From: Loxodes magnus
Lineage: Eukaryota; Ciliophora; Karyorelictea; Loxodida; Loxodidae
DNA length: 64,000 nucleotides
Assembly (NCBI GenBank): GCA_946699065.1
Contig: CAMPDV010001521.1
Coordinates: 42,649 to 106,648 of the forward strand
Reading direction: 5' to 3'
The notes under the pieces were generated by a model. It was not told the origin of the DNA. It was given only the letters and a program-made list of their open reading frames with translations, and did not search any database. A program made the position numbers and the translations under genes. Of the stretch, positions 51,382-64,000 are shown piece after piece; the stretch's first letter is position 1; every line of letters begins with the position of its first letter.

Positions 51382-51730
51382 ATAAAAATAAATAAATTTG
51401 ATCATAGAGCGCGTAGCACTCTCATTGGTGTGCAGCTCTTTAAAAAAATGTTTCATACTGACAAGAATGTTTGTTACTGATAAAATTATCAGATACTAGT
51501 AGACCTTGTTCAATACTGGTATAATTATTCAGTATTGATAAAAATGTTCAATACTGATATAATTTAAGAATACTCGTAATCTTATCTACTTGTTGGAGGT
51601 CCAAGGACATGCCAGGATTGTGTATAATGCATCACCAAAGCAGAGGACGACATGTGTCAATTATGGGTACTTAAATTCCCCAACCTCTGATGAAGATGAC
51701 CTTGTTGTTCACCTTCGAACAACTATGGCG
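51382..51730 (-). mobile_element. SINE-like element, group A, copy 4 (single-module form)
   Basis: On the minus strand it has the head GCCATAGTTGTTCGAAGGTG, then only one core module, then the TATCAGTA-type repeats and the terminal hairpin with TTTA tail. The missing stretch equals one module of copies 2 and 3, and the junction lies in the sequence the two modules share. That fits unequal recombination or template switching between modules, or an ancestral single-module form. Confidence 0.85.
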
Positions 51731-52543
51731 GTTTTAAAAAATATATATAATATTTATTTTTCTGACTAAGTCAGTTTATTTCTTTTTTATTTCTCTTTTC
51801 TCAAAACTTTTTTGAATATGGTTTCTTCGTTTAGATTTGTAGTTAATTTCTCTGTTAATATATTAAAGAAGATAAATTTTCTAAGCTTTGATATAATTTA
51901 ATGTGTTTTGTTTTCCTTTAGAATATTCTTCCTCACCTTTTTTTTCTATTATTAACGCTTGCTGTATATTAAACATTGATTAAGAAATATAATTATATAA
52001 CTTTAAGTTAGTTCCTGTGGTTTTTTTAAGATATAGCAGTGAATAGATGAAGAATATAAATAGTCTATTGACAGAATGCTTCATTTATCATACAATCTTG
52101 TCTTTTAAACCTTTATATATATAAATGTTTTCTAAATAATTAGATTTATTTATCTTACATAGCTCAGTCTAGCTTGATTAGATAAAATGGGAACTCTTAT
52201 TAAACCTTCTACAAATAGCATTCTATAAATTTAAATATTGGATAATGCATAGAAAATCCTAATTAACAGAGAAATAAGCACTCTATTTTCACTACGAATT
52301 TATTTAGACTATATGCAATTTTGTTCTATTGACTTTAATAAAGAGTGAAAATAAACTTATAGCTATGAAACTTTTATTTTCATAAAATAGAATATCTATA
52401 AGGAGAAGAGGTTAGAAATGAAGAAGTTGCTATAAGATTAACATTAAACTTAATAAAAGAATAGAAATAGAATATTCTTTACTAAGTACTTAAATAGAAT
52501 TCTTAATCAATTAAAATATAGAGTCTCAATCCTTTTCCTTAGC
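51731..52543. other. AT-rich DNA 3' of the large gene
   Basis: No feature was recognised. Confidence 0.45.
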
Positions 52544-55500
52544 TCAGTCTTGGCTTTTCTTTAAGAAATTTTTACTAGCATCACTTGGATCGTAAGATTC
52601 GATTTAGTTTTGTGAATACTCTAGAATTTTATACTATTATTCAAAATCTAAACTTCGATCTTCACTAATGACTTCAAATTTATCGATTTGCTTCATTAAG
52701 TCTAATGAATTTATTTGGTTTTTTATTGGAAGAAATCCTTTAATATTAGTAGAAGACTTTCTTAGCTAATTATTTCCTTTAAGAAGAGCTTAATCACTTC
52801 TCTAAGTAAACGAATCTGACTCGTCCACCTCAGCGTTTAATATATTTGTAGCTTAAAAACTTTCGCGATTCTATTAAATTGAGAATTCTTTATCTTTTTA
52901 TAAAGCATTTTTATCTTTAATTACTTTAGTTTCCTTCTCCAGACAATCGCCTTCTTCCTCTTTAGATAAAAAGCTTTCTTACTCTTACTCTCTATACTTT
53001 TAGAGAAACTGTTTAACTCTATTATTTCAATATTACTTTACAGATAAGTGACTATTCCAACAAATTAATTTGTATAGGTCACTCTAATTAATCTCCAGTA
53101 AAAGCTAAGTTTCAATTTAATGTAAGCATTATATTTCTTCTTTCTAATCAAACAGCTTATAAAGCTTTTTGCTTTTTGAAGAAAAGTCTTGTAAGTTACT
53201 TTTTTAATTGTCTTAGTCTTGGTATATTTCTGGTTAAACTACTAGTCAGCTTCTTGCTTTGTATGGCTTTTTCTTTTTAGCTTTCTATTATAATTAATTT
53301 CTATCTAAATTATTAGAAATCTCTATTAAATCTATTCTTTATTTGAAGCAGCCTAAAAGATAGTACCATTTTAATGAATTCCTTAATATCTAAAAACCAA
53401 GCTCTACTATTAAATTTTAGCTTCACTTAGCTATAAAATAGACGTTAACTATAACTAATGCTATAAAGGTAATCAAGTCTATCTATGGGTAACGTTCTCC
53501 AGATTCATAGTAAATACCTAAGTAAAGTATAAAAACCGAAATGTACAGATAATTAATTTCTAGCTTATTTAGCTCTTCTTTTATAAAGGGCTTATATCTC
53601 ACTTAGATCACTATAAAGATTGCTAAAACAGCTATTAAAATCCAGAACTAGAAAATGATAGAAGCTTTCTATAGGAATATGAAGATAGAGGATATTATAA
53701 ACTTTTAGAAGATCTTAACAAATTCCCAAAAGTAATACTCCTATTTATAGCCTATTGTAAGGAATCCAAACTATGACTTTATTTAGTAAGTCTAAATCTT
53801 CTTTCTATTCTTATAAAGGTATAGAGTTACTACAAGAGGAACCATTAGTCCATATAGAATTAAAGCTGGTAAGGCAAGTATCAAAACGAAGTTTAAATGA
53901 TGTTCTTTCCAACATTCTATCTCAACATAAGCATTTAATACATCAAAGTTATTGGAAATGTTGTAACAACTAAAAGCACTAAAAATAGTTAATATTAAGC
54001 TGGTATAAATTTAAAAGAAGGAAACACTTAGAACAGTTATAAAAACTGATTTGTTAAAAGGTTTACACTTAACTATGGATCAGAAGGATAAGGAGATTAA
54101 GGAAGCTATTAAAATGATAAAAGGTAATAAAATGCTGATAGTAACTTTACTATAATACTTTCTTTCACCTTCTTGATACAGACAATCAAATCTAAATATT
54201 GTGGTAGTTATTGCAATGTAACCTTAATTGACTTCAAACAAGTCATTGAAAGCTTTTGGTCAATTAAATTTAAAGTTTTATGATAAAGCTGAAAATTGCA
54301 TGTAGTTAGTTAAAATTTTAAAATAAACTCCATAATATGAATCTTTCTGACTAGCTGACTTTAAAGTAGATTTGACTATATAAATGATGAAAAATATAAA
54401 TATCACTATAATAAATAGAGCAAAAACTATAGACTCTTTTCTTTTCAAACACTTTTCGCATTTGCTGAGTCCATTTTTAGATCATCCTTCTTAGCATACA
54501 TCACATAAGATTCCTTAATATCCTTCAGTACAATATCCTTATATATTTGTTTCATTAAGCATTTGTTATCTTGATATTTCATTTGTTTTACCTAGATAAT
54601 CTTATATATATTTACTAGTTAAAGAAGTTCCTTAACAAGCTTCAGAATTTGGGCATTTATGCATTTTATCTGTAAAAAAACTATATCTTCAATATCCTTT
54701 ATTTGGAATTATTAAATTACTTCCATAACATGTTGCCCCTTCAAAGCATTCTTTACAATTTTTATCACTTTCGTTTAAAGAATATTATCCATAAAAGCAA
54801 TTCTAGCACTATTTCTCATTTACTAATATTTAACCTACAAGGCAATTAGAAAAATGAACTTTCATTTAAATTTTATTTTAAATTTATAGATTTTAAGGTA
54901 AGTTTTTTAAATCTATTGCATCAGTACTAAGTTGCAAAATTGCATCACTATCTGGCTTTGTATTTATACTTAGATCTTTTATATCGAAAACACCCATTTC
55001 AGCTTAGATTTTTGTTTTGCCTGAAAATGTTACTTAATTTGAATCTAATGCTTCTATCTAAGCAACTGAAGTATTATCAGTTTTTACTAGCTAACCATAA
55101 ACATCAGTAATGAATAATTTTCTTTCTTCTATAGGAAATCCAGGTAACTAGTCTATTAATTATCTTTCAGACTTATTTTAATAGCAATGAGCCAATACAT
55201 CAGAGATTGAGGTATTACTTAATTGGTAGCCAAAGGCAGCTAAATGATTTCCATAATAAGCAGAATTATTGATAAATAGCGTGCATATGGAAGAGGTATT
55301 GAGATGGGGTATAAAAGTAGGAAGAGTAGCTTGAAAAGAAATAGCTCCTCCTTCCCCTACATTAGTAGTAACAGAATTATGGATAAAGGAATTATTTTGT
55401 AATGTATAGTTACAAATTTATTTCTTATCACATACTAATCTTAATGCTCCACCTTTAGAAGCAAATTACTTCTAACCATCTATTTTATTATTCTAAAATA

Positions 55501-58500
55501 CATTTTACTTAAAAGTTATATTACCATTCAAGCAGTAACCAACTCCTCCATGTTCAGTTGCTATACAATCTTAAAAGATATTATTCTTAATTAAGTAATT
55601 ATATTTCAGATCATCATTCACTATGCATAAATAGCAGACCCATAACTATTATTACTTACTCCTCTCTCAAACTTTACGTCACTTAAATTTAATTCACTTT
55701 CTTCTATAACTAAACCAGTATCTTAGAAGTCTTCAATTCTACTATCTTCAATTCATAATTTACTACTTTTTTATGCATAAACTACTGCTCCATAACTAGA
55801 AGTACTATTAACAAAATCTATTTTCTCCAGACTCATATTTGATTCAAACCCATAAATTACTCCTCCTTTACCTCCTCTCATATTCTCAAACCTAACCTAA
55901 TTCATACTTAACTAACTTTATCTTACATAAATTGCTCCTCCTTCATATTCTCCTTCTCCATTTCTAAACCAACTATTATTTATTTCTATTTCAGAATAAA
56001 GGTCACTATAAATAAACGCTCCAGTGTATCCCTTTTGATCTTCAAAAGTAGATCCATTTATACTTATTTTCGAGTATTACCCTAAAATACCTGAAGTCTG
56101 TTTAAATCCTTTATTTTTACTTACTACTATCCTATTTATATTTAATCTACTTTCGTACACAAATACTATAGATGATTATCCATCATTATCACTTATTCTT
56201 ACTTATTCTAGCTAGCTTGGCTATTATAAGCTAGAAATTCATAAATTAATAATTCCCATAGAATAAGCTGTATTGCTACTAACTTCTGAGTTTATTATTA
56301 TGAATTAAGAATTCTATGCGAATAAGAAAGCTCCATCTAAAGCTTTATTCTAAGTAATATTTGAATTTTCCATTATGAATAAACTATCTTAAAACATATA
56401 ACCGACTCCTCCTTTATCTTAAGCTTTATTTTACTTACACTAGACTTCTTGAAACTTCAAAATAGATTGTTAGATGAAAAACACACCACCTTAGTTAGCT
56501 TAATTGTTACTTAGATTTGATTAAATAAACTGAATGTTTGATTAATCTGCTTTAATAAATCCTCCAACTTCAGCTTTATTATAGCTTGCGTTAATTTATT
56601 GTATAGTAGCTTATACTTAAGTAAATGATAAGACTGCTCCATTCTTAGCTTTATTTTCAATGAACTAGCATTTATTTATCTAGATAATATCTTAGTTAGC
56701 TTCTATTACTCCTCCTTACTAAGAAGCTTAATTATTTAAAAATTGGCAATCAACTATTTAATAAGTTGAAAGCTAAGACTAAATTGAAGCTCCTATCATA
56801 GCATTATTTTATTAGAAAGTAGAATTTAAGAATAAAGACTTAGTGCTTTTTAGAGAGATTAAAGAACTTGCTCTTACTTAGTTTTATATTAAAGCACAAC
56901 TAACTAATTTAAGGATCTAATTGGTAATTTCAATTAAAGCTCCATTAGTGATTTAATTTATTATAAAGGAGCTTTCTTATATTTGTATATGAGTATCCTT
57001 TGCTTCTATTAGTTGCTAGTTTATTTTATTATCCCTAAATTAAGTCTCATTTATAGCTATTAAATTAATCTCTACTACTTTTATCACTGAGCTCACTGAA
57101 TTATTATTAATAGCACATTTAGTAATTGATGAATTATCACCTACCAACATTTCTACTAAACTTCCTAAAGATGCATTGTTGTTTATCAAAGTAACTGATG
57201 TTAGGTTAAGATTGGAAGAACTTAAGTAAAAAATAGATTTCTTAGCTTAGTTTTATATGACTTAAGTATCGAATATTTATAAATATGACTGAAATAAATA
57301 GAATAAGTTACCAGATTTAGCATAGTTAGCTTTTATCTTACTCTATTAGATACTTATATTAGATGAAGTTCCAAATATTATTACTCCATTATCGTATACT
57401 TCATTCGCTTCAAAATCACTTCATTTAACGTCTATTTAACTTCCAGCTGATAAATAAAAACAAGAGCCTTATCTAGCATAGCTTTCTCGTATTTTTAAAT
57501 ATGAAATTGATAGAATGCTAGCTTCTTAGTAAATTAAGCCTCCACTATCTTCAGCATAATTTTAACTACTTTAAATATTTTCTATATCAATTCTTGATTT
57601 TATAGCATAAATAAATGCTCCTTTGACTGCTGTATTATTGAACACCTAAATTTCTAATATAGTAACTTAGCTTTATTCTATAAATAGACTTCCAGATTCA
57701 GTCGCTTTGTTATATTAAATTTCTATTTTTTAAATATCTAAAGAAAGAGATTTTAAATAACCAACACTTCCTTGCTCAGCTCTATTATATTGGAATGAAC
57801 TATTTACTATCTTTGTTAATTATTAATTAATCTAGTTTTCAAAGTAGAAGACTCCTCCTTTCTATGCTTCATTCTTATTATAAATATTATTTTCTAATAT
57901 CTAAATTTTTGATTCCTGTGAATATATAAATCCACCTCTCCCAGAACTAGCCTGATTACTTTAAGCACTTATATTTACTATTTTGCTTACAAAAGAAGAT
58001 TCCAAATTAATTGCCCCACCTTTTTGTTATGCTGTATTATTATAAAATAAGCAATTTTTAATTTCTTCAATAACAGCCTAATAACCTGAAAATAAAGCTC
58101 CTCCACTATCGTAAGCCTTATTTTAACCAAATTAACTGTTTTAAATTAGATTGATCGTTGAATCATCAAGATAAAAGGAGCCTCCATTATTGGCTTCATT
58201 TTTAATAAACTAGTTATTTTCAATTCTTTCTATTTTAGACTTCTCTATAAGATAAAATACTCCTCCTTGCTATTTAGCAACATTTTCAGAAAAAATGTTG
58301 CTTTCTATTAGCTTGATTTCTGAATTCTATAAGGCTAAGAATCCTCCTTTTGATTGCTAGTCTGTTCCTTAGTTTCTAATGGCTAGAATATTAGATATAT
58401 TAGTTATCTTAGAATCTAAAGAAATAAAAATAGCACTTCCTATTTATTATGCACTATTATTAGTAAAAGAGCAGTTAAATATTTAATCAATAATTGTCTA

Positions 58501-60120
58501 ATCATAACCATAAATTACACTTCCATTTTATGCTTTATTTAGTTCAAATTTATTATTTTAAATTAATTTTATTTCAGATTTTTCCAAATAAATGCAGCCT
58601 CCATTATTTGTTTCAGCACTGTTGTTGTAAAATGTGTTATTTTCTAATGCTATACTGATGCTATTCTAAACAAAAAATATAACTCCTCCTTTTTAGTAAG
58701 CCTTATTATTATAAAATTAACTATCTTGGATATAGTCAATTAAAGATTACTTCAAATACAAAAAACTTCCCTCTTATGCAGCTTAATTTCCCTTAGCTAA
58801 TATATTTTAAATGTATTGAATGTATGAATTTTCTAAGTACAAATCTCCTTGCTAGCTACGATTCTCTTCAAACTAACAATCTTAAATTTAACTTATATTT
58901 GAATAGTAACTATAAATAGAGGCACCTTAATAAGCTGTATTCTTTTTAAACTAAACATTTTATATTAAGTTTATTTTAACTCCCTATAATCAAATTGTTC
59001 CACTGTATTAATTTTAGTTTTAAATAAGCTAACTGTTTTCTATATAGTTACATACTGAATCCTCTAAGAAAATTATTCCTCCATCTTGTTCATAGTTGTC
59101 AATAAACTTACAATTTGATATGTCAATTATTGCCTTTTTCGCAAAAATAACTCCACCTTTTTAAATTGCTGAGTTATTTTGGAAAAGCCCTTCAACATAA
59201 GATTAGTTAGAATTTTCAGAATATAAAACTCCATAATCACATTTGTTTTATGTAAATGATGAGTTTGATAATATTAAAGATGAATTATAGAAGTAAAGCA
59301 TACTTTGTAATGACTTACTATACTCAAATAGAGAGTTTCTTATTATCAAATTGCTTTTAATACTAAAAAGAGAGTTTCCTCAAATGTATGTTAATGAGCT
59401 ATTTACTATTGTTAAGTTTGAATTTATTGCCAGCACAAGATGTTTTAAGTATTCTAATTAATTTTATTCTAATTCGCTTTCTTCTTCTTCAATTAAATCA
59501 TCTTCCAATTAAAAATAAAAGTCTACTATAAAGTCTCTTAAAATTGTGTCTTAAATGATTAGATTGGATTAATTCACCTATATGAAATTTTTGTACGGAT
59601 AGTTGTATCAATTTATATACGAATCTGATAATAATGATGGCATTTATTCTCCTGAAATAATGAGATTTTTGATAATGAAGAGATCTTACTACAGACTTAT
59701 TGCCAGCCCAGGATATTAAACTAATATTACTGCTGTGTTATTCTTCTCATAGCACATTGCTGATTTTTAATTATCTCCACATTCTTAATATGTTTGCATT
59801 GTAATTGTTTTAGAACCTTATCACTTAGATCCGTTTCTAACAATATCACAGGTATTTGCATTATAAGCTTAATTTAAGCAGTCAAGTTTATGATTATGAG
59901 GAGATATTAAAATTGATACTGATTGATTTTCCTTTGAGTAGTAAATAGCAGCTGATAAATCAGTAAATGGATATCCTTCAGTTCCATTTTAGTTAGATAT
60001 GTTTAACTTTTTGAATATTTCAGGTGTAGTGACATATACTTATTAAACTTGAGCTTTGGAAGCAGGAAAGAAGGCAAAAATAGTGGCAAAAAAGAAAAGG
60101 GATTAGAGGGATAAAGTCAT
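52544..60120 (-). CDS. Giant secreted or surface protein: beta-helix repeats, Cys-rich region, membrane spans
   Basis: Start complement 60118-60120, stop TGA complement 52544-52546; about 2525 residues. The N terminus is a typical signal peptide (MTLSLQSLFFFATIFAFFPA). From about residue 200 to 1670 there are tens of degenerate repeats of the form N-x-A-x-x-G-G-x-[IF]-[YF], each followed by S-x-I-x-x-I-x-N; this is typical of parallel beta-helix (pectin-lyase-like) proteins. A Cys-rich, EGF-like region follows, with GYWRYSF and CDVCQEGW (about 54400-54850). Then come about seven membrane spans (54430 to 53400), including FGFLTIGYKQEYYFWEFVKI, and a charged tail of about 280 residues. Large ciliate proteins with this architecture are known in Tetrahymena and Paramecium. 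One base appears missing near 55621-55630: the upstream frame meets TGA and the good frame resumes at -1. So the gene may be broken, recoded, or carry a sequence error. Confidence 0.82.
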
Positions 60121-60835
60121 TTTAAACTATAAAGGTATAAAATAATAAATAGATGGATTTAATTTAGTTTATTAAATGACTTAAGCTATCTAACTTTTAA
60201 AATCTCTTAAACAGTATTAGTTAATTAGGTGATAAGAGAAGTTTAGTTAGTATAAGTATATTCAATTTCATTATCATAATCAATACTTCTATAGAAAACA
60301 TTCAAATCAATAAGTAAATTCATTATACTAAGCTATAAGTAATAGATATATACAAGTAAATCACTTTAATAGCTTTTACTATTTAGAAATTTAAGGGAAA
60401 AGCTTTAGAAGTCCATAAACTAAATCTTATAATATTGGCAGCAAAAAAGCTAAGATAAGCTTATATAAAAGTAGAGGAGTGTTTTTTAACTATTTTCATA
60501 TACAACTTGAATGTAAAAGGAAAGAAAGGTTATACTAAAGAGAAAGCTAAAATTTTATTGGTTTAGGATTTTTTTATTTTAAATCAAGTTTTAATAATCT
60601 TAAAATATTAACCCTTCTTTGATTCTTCTCTGCAAATAAAAAAAATTATGAGCTATGAAACTTTAAATATAAAGTCTATAAAGAAAATATCAAATACAAT
60701 TATATTTACTTAGCATCTCTAAATATTAGATTATTTCAAGTTGAAAATAAAAGATAAAATTATTACCTAAAGAGCTTTTCCTTAAAATCTTTAAAAAAAA
60801 ATATTTTTGGATGTAAAGATAAGATATAAATTCAT
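60121..60835. other. Intergenic region between divergent genes
   Basis: Would hold promoters for the large minus-strand gene and the plus-strand candidate at 60836. No specific motif was recognised. Confidence 0.4.
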
Positions 60836-62302
60836 ATGAGTTCAGATTTCAAGGGACAAGAGAAAGAAATAGAAAATAGCCTTGATTTGGAGGTATTGTA
60901 AGCAAGCTAATTTTTTAGTTAATAATATTTATTTAATAAAAAAGAATAATTGAATAAAGAAAATATAAGTCCCAGTTAAGGACTAAAAATTATTTTATGA
61001 TTTATTTTCATTTTAGATTTAATCTCTTAGTACTTTTAAATAAATAAAAACAAAATTTATGATTCAGCTTATTATAATATTTGTTAAAAGATTCCAGTTT
61101 TGATTGATTTATCACAGCAAATAATTTTAAAAAAGTTATGATACCTGAGTTATGCTGTGTTATGAAACACTTTTTTTATTTAATAAGTTTGCTATATGAT
61201 TCATATTAACCTTAATGAAGTCAATATTTTATAGAATCACCACTTTAATTTAATAATTTCATTCTCTTTTATATAAAAGGAAAGTTATAAAAGAAAGAAA
61301 TATTCAAATAAGTCTATTAGATATTTTCCCTCCACAGTAACTATTCTTTGATTGATGACAACATTGTAAATAATAATATTTTTCTATAGAAAGTTAATTT
61401 TTAAGATTGATTTAGAGAATTTAATGTGAATAAGTTATCAATAAAGGAAATTAATAGTCAATATACATTTATTAGATGACTTTCATATTTAGAGAATAAT
61501 TTTACCTTTCTTAATTATTTTTCTCAAATAACCTCTCTTTAATGACTGTATATTAGAGATAATAAACTAAAAATGCTTTGATATTTAATTTTATATTCTA
61601 TCTACATTTGAAATTAAGGAATATTATTAGACTAAACTATTTCTAAATTGTTTATAGTGATCTATATTTCTAGTTTAACTCGCTTGCTGTGAACTTGTTT
61701 TATTCATTAATATCTTTGCTCTTGCTTATTAACTCAGACTCCCATATTAACACTATTTGGGAAAGTTAAATATTTTTGATAATAAGCTTTAGTTTTTAAA
61801 GCATAGATGGGTTAAAAACTATGATATGATAGGACTACTTCTAGCTTTTAATATAGTAAAGTTATGCTTTTATCTCTACAACTCTTTTAGCATTATTGCT
61901 TAATTTTTAAATTTAAATAAAAATGCTTTATATTTTTAAATTTGGTTATAATAACTTCATTATAAGGTAACTTAAGCATTTGACTTAATAATTTCAATAT
62001 AAGAATAATAACTTCTTATAGCTTAAACTTTTAATTGTTTTAAATTCAACTTATAAATGACTCCATTTCCTTTGTCATTATCATAGTTATATGCATCAAC
62101 CTTAACTAATTTACAATGTAAATAAATGCTTACTTTCCCTTTGTTAATTTTTAGAAGTTAAATAAACTAAGATAATAAAGAAAGTTTTAAATAAGGCAAA
62201 GAGCATTATAGATTAAAGTACTAATGTAAAACGTTTATGTAAGGTTTTTAAAGTAAGCATTTGCTTTTCTTTAATATTCTGAATTATTTTCCATCTTCTT
62301 GA
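60836..62302 (+). CDS. Candidate polytopic membrane protein
   Basis: ATG 60836 begins MSSDFKGQEKEIENSLDLEV. The frame ends at TGA 62300-62302 (488 residues). At least six in-frame TGA codons fall in hydrophobic settings where Trp fits (for example IILWFIFIL). Several spans look like membrane helices, including near 61690-61740 (FLVQLACCELVLFINIFALA) and 61830-61910 (MIGLLLAFNIVKLCFYLY). A basic, Gln-rich tail follows. No family is recognised. Because AT-rich DNA is open and hydrophobic by default here, this is a candidate only. Confidence 0.4.
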
Positions 62303-64000
62303 AGTATTATAATCAACAAAATCTCCAAAACACTGATGAAACTAAAGAACTAATCAGTAATAATCTCGACAGAAAGCATATACTTGAATTTAAAAAAAGA
62401 ATAAAACCCTTGAAGACTATGGATTTAAATCTTAACAAATAATTTCACAAAATAATCTACAAAAAGTTGAACAAGTAATAGCACCAAAAATCAACATCAC
62501 AGGCGACTAATCTAATATAGAACAAGATTAAGATTAAATCAGCCATACCCAAATAAACTCAATAGATAACTCTTCTCAAATAGAATGAGAAAGAATAAAT
62601 TTAGGCACCTCCAATATAAGAGGAATAAGATCAAACAAAGCTTAACTACTAAAGTTTATGGAAGAAAAAATGATAGATATTATGGCGTTATAAGAAATAC
62701 ATGTAGCGTAATTCGAAGATATGCCACAACTATTTGGATTCAGAGCGTGTATAAAGTTAGGTACAAATCATAGTAAAGGAGTAGCACTCTATATCAGAGA
62801 AAAATGACTAGATAGAGTAAAAGAAATAGAAATAGAGGGTCTCAACTAAATAGAATTATACCAGGGCAGTCGTATAATAGGTATAAGTCTGGATAGCAGA
62901 TTAGCAATAATAAACATTAATGCTCCGACAGCCTAAGAGTAAGCACACTGGATATTTTCTATGACGGATTACGACAATTTGTACACACAGCAATCGGTCT
63001 AGGACTTCAAATAATAGTAGTGGGTGATTTCAATGCTCACATACCATAATTTCTACCAAATGAACTAAATATAGCAGGATAACATTTACTAAATTTTATG
63101 CAAGAATTTGATCTGGCATGCGAAGACCCAACACAAGATCCAACATACATCACAATTTAAGGTAGAAGCAAATTCAAAATTGACTATTTCTTAGCAGATC
63201 CATTTATATCACCCAATATCATTAACACTTAATTTTACCAACGCAGAACAATAGGAGATCATCAACCTGGAAGATTAATATTACAAATAGTTAAAAAAAG
63301 TCGTGAATATATATAGAAAAAGAGAATTTGATTTATAAAACCCCAACAAGAATTGGTCTAAGAAAAATCTCAGAAATAGTTTGAGGAAACGGACATAAAT
63401 CAGTTCTCACATCTAAGCACTGAAGAATTTTATATCAAATGATAAGAAAAAATCTATTAAAACGCAGTCTTAGTATGTGGTCACACTACCTAAACAGCAA
63501 GAAAACATTATTACTCAGATGAAACGAAGTAAGCAAGGAAAAGATTCAAAAGCTAAGCAAAAAAAGTAAGGGAATTAATAAGACAAGGCGAGCTAGAAAC
63601 AATTCGTGAAATTAAACTAAGATAGGAACTTAGGCTCAAATATAGATAACATATGAAATAAGACTGCAAAAACTAATTCAATATTTTTCTCGACAAAATC
63701 AATAAGGGGAACCTTAATGACACATGAAAAGGGTTAAGGAGATGATTTAAAAGAGGGAAAATAGCACTATGAGCATTAGTAAATGAAGAAGACATTCAAC
63801 ATTTCAAAATAAGCTGAGAAAATCTTTTTAAGAATGGAAACAACAATCTACCAAACTAATTCAAAAATTAGCAATCAATAGAAATCAAGATTACTGATAT
63901 AGAATAATGCATCAGAAAACTAGCCCAATGAAAAGCAGTCGGGCCTGACCAAATATAAGCAGGTACAATTATGTCAGGAGGGAAGTAATTGATAATGGTA
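62303..64000 (+). mobile_element. Non-LTR retrotransposon (LINE), 5' part, cut by window end
   Basis: The main frame encodes an AP-type endonuclease and then the start of a reverse transcriptase. Endonuclease motifs in order: TSNIRG (Asn), LQEIHV (Glu) near 62690, VVGDFNAH at 63017-63040, FKIDYFL near 63180, and IGDHQP near 63255 (catalytic His). An approximately 180-residue linker with several TGA-encoded Trp follows. Then EIKITDIEQCIRKLAQWKAV and GPDQIQAG near 63890-63970, the usual opening of the LINE reverse-transcriptase domain. The frame shifts once at the T4 run 62955-62958, where one T seems missing, so this copy may be inactive. Upstream of the endonuclease is a Gln/Asn-rich stretch of uncertain start. 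It is the only enzyme-coding element seen and is the likely helper for the passengers. Confidence 0.88.

Overview
The window reads as nuclear DNA of a ciliate that uses the karyorelict-type genetic code (NCBI table 27, as in Loxodes): TAA and TAG are glutamine, and TGA is both tryptophan inside genes and the stop at gene ends. The evidence is the beta-tubulin gene at 7657-8994. Its Trp101, Trp344 and Trp397 are TGA, many conserved Gln positions are TAA or TAG, and the frame ends at TGA. The DNA is very AT-rich. Under this code most AT-rich frames stay open, so open frames alone were not accepted as genes. I used homology by eye, motifs, membrane patterns and repeat structure instead.

Layout. 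1-21948 is a giant inverted repeat: arms 1-9283 and 12666-21948 around a unique spacer, 9284-12665. Each arm carries an intact beta-tubulin gene, a Gly(GCC) tRNA, a Pro(AGG) tRNA, a retroelement ORF1 copy inside a 16-bp target duplication, a small dispersed repeat, and the 5' end of a decayed second beta-tubulin gene. That pseudogene is complete only on the right (21648-22999) because the left arm runs off the window. 24.4-38 kb is a repeat-rich stretch with SINE-like elements, several ORF1-like retroelement remnants, a decayed Pro tRNA, and an intact but very divergent beta-tubulin gene (33089-34450, minus). 38.4-43.1 kb holds a pseudogene of a large membrane protein and an unassigned coding-like stretch. 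44-51.7 kb has a GC-rich insertion with a 23-bp target duplication, Ile, Pro and Gly tRNAs, and more retroelement copies. 52544-60120 (minus) is a giant gene for a secreted or surface protein with tens of beta-helix-type repeats, a Cys-rich region and several membrane spans. 60836-62302 is a possible membrane protein gene. From about 62.3 kb to the window end lies the start of an autonomous LINE (AP endonuclease, then the beginning of reverse transcriptase).

The strongest candidate for an undescribed system is the retroelement community. There is one LINE, and there is a family of ORF1-only elements encoding a coiled coil, a CCHC zinc knuckle and a second motif of the form LYC-IYKKK. There are also three groups of short non-autonomous elements that share a 3' hairpin and a TTTA-rich tail. 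Within families the hairpins change sequence but keep their pairing. One short group begins with a 5S-rRNA-like head. I infer, without proof, that the LINE's enzyme mobilises these passengers.
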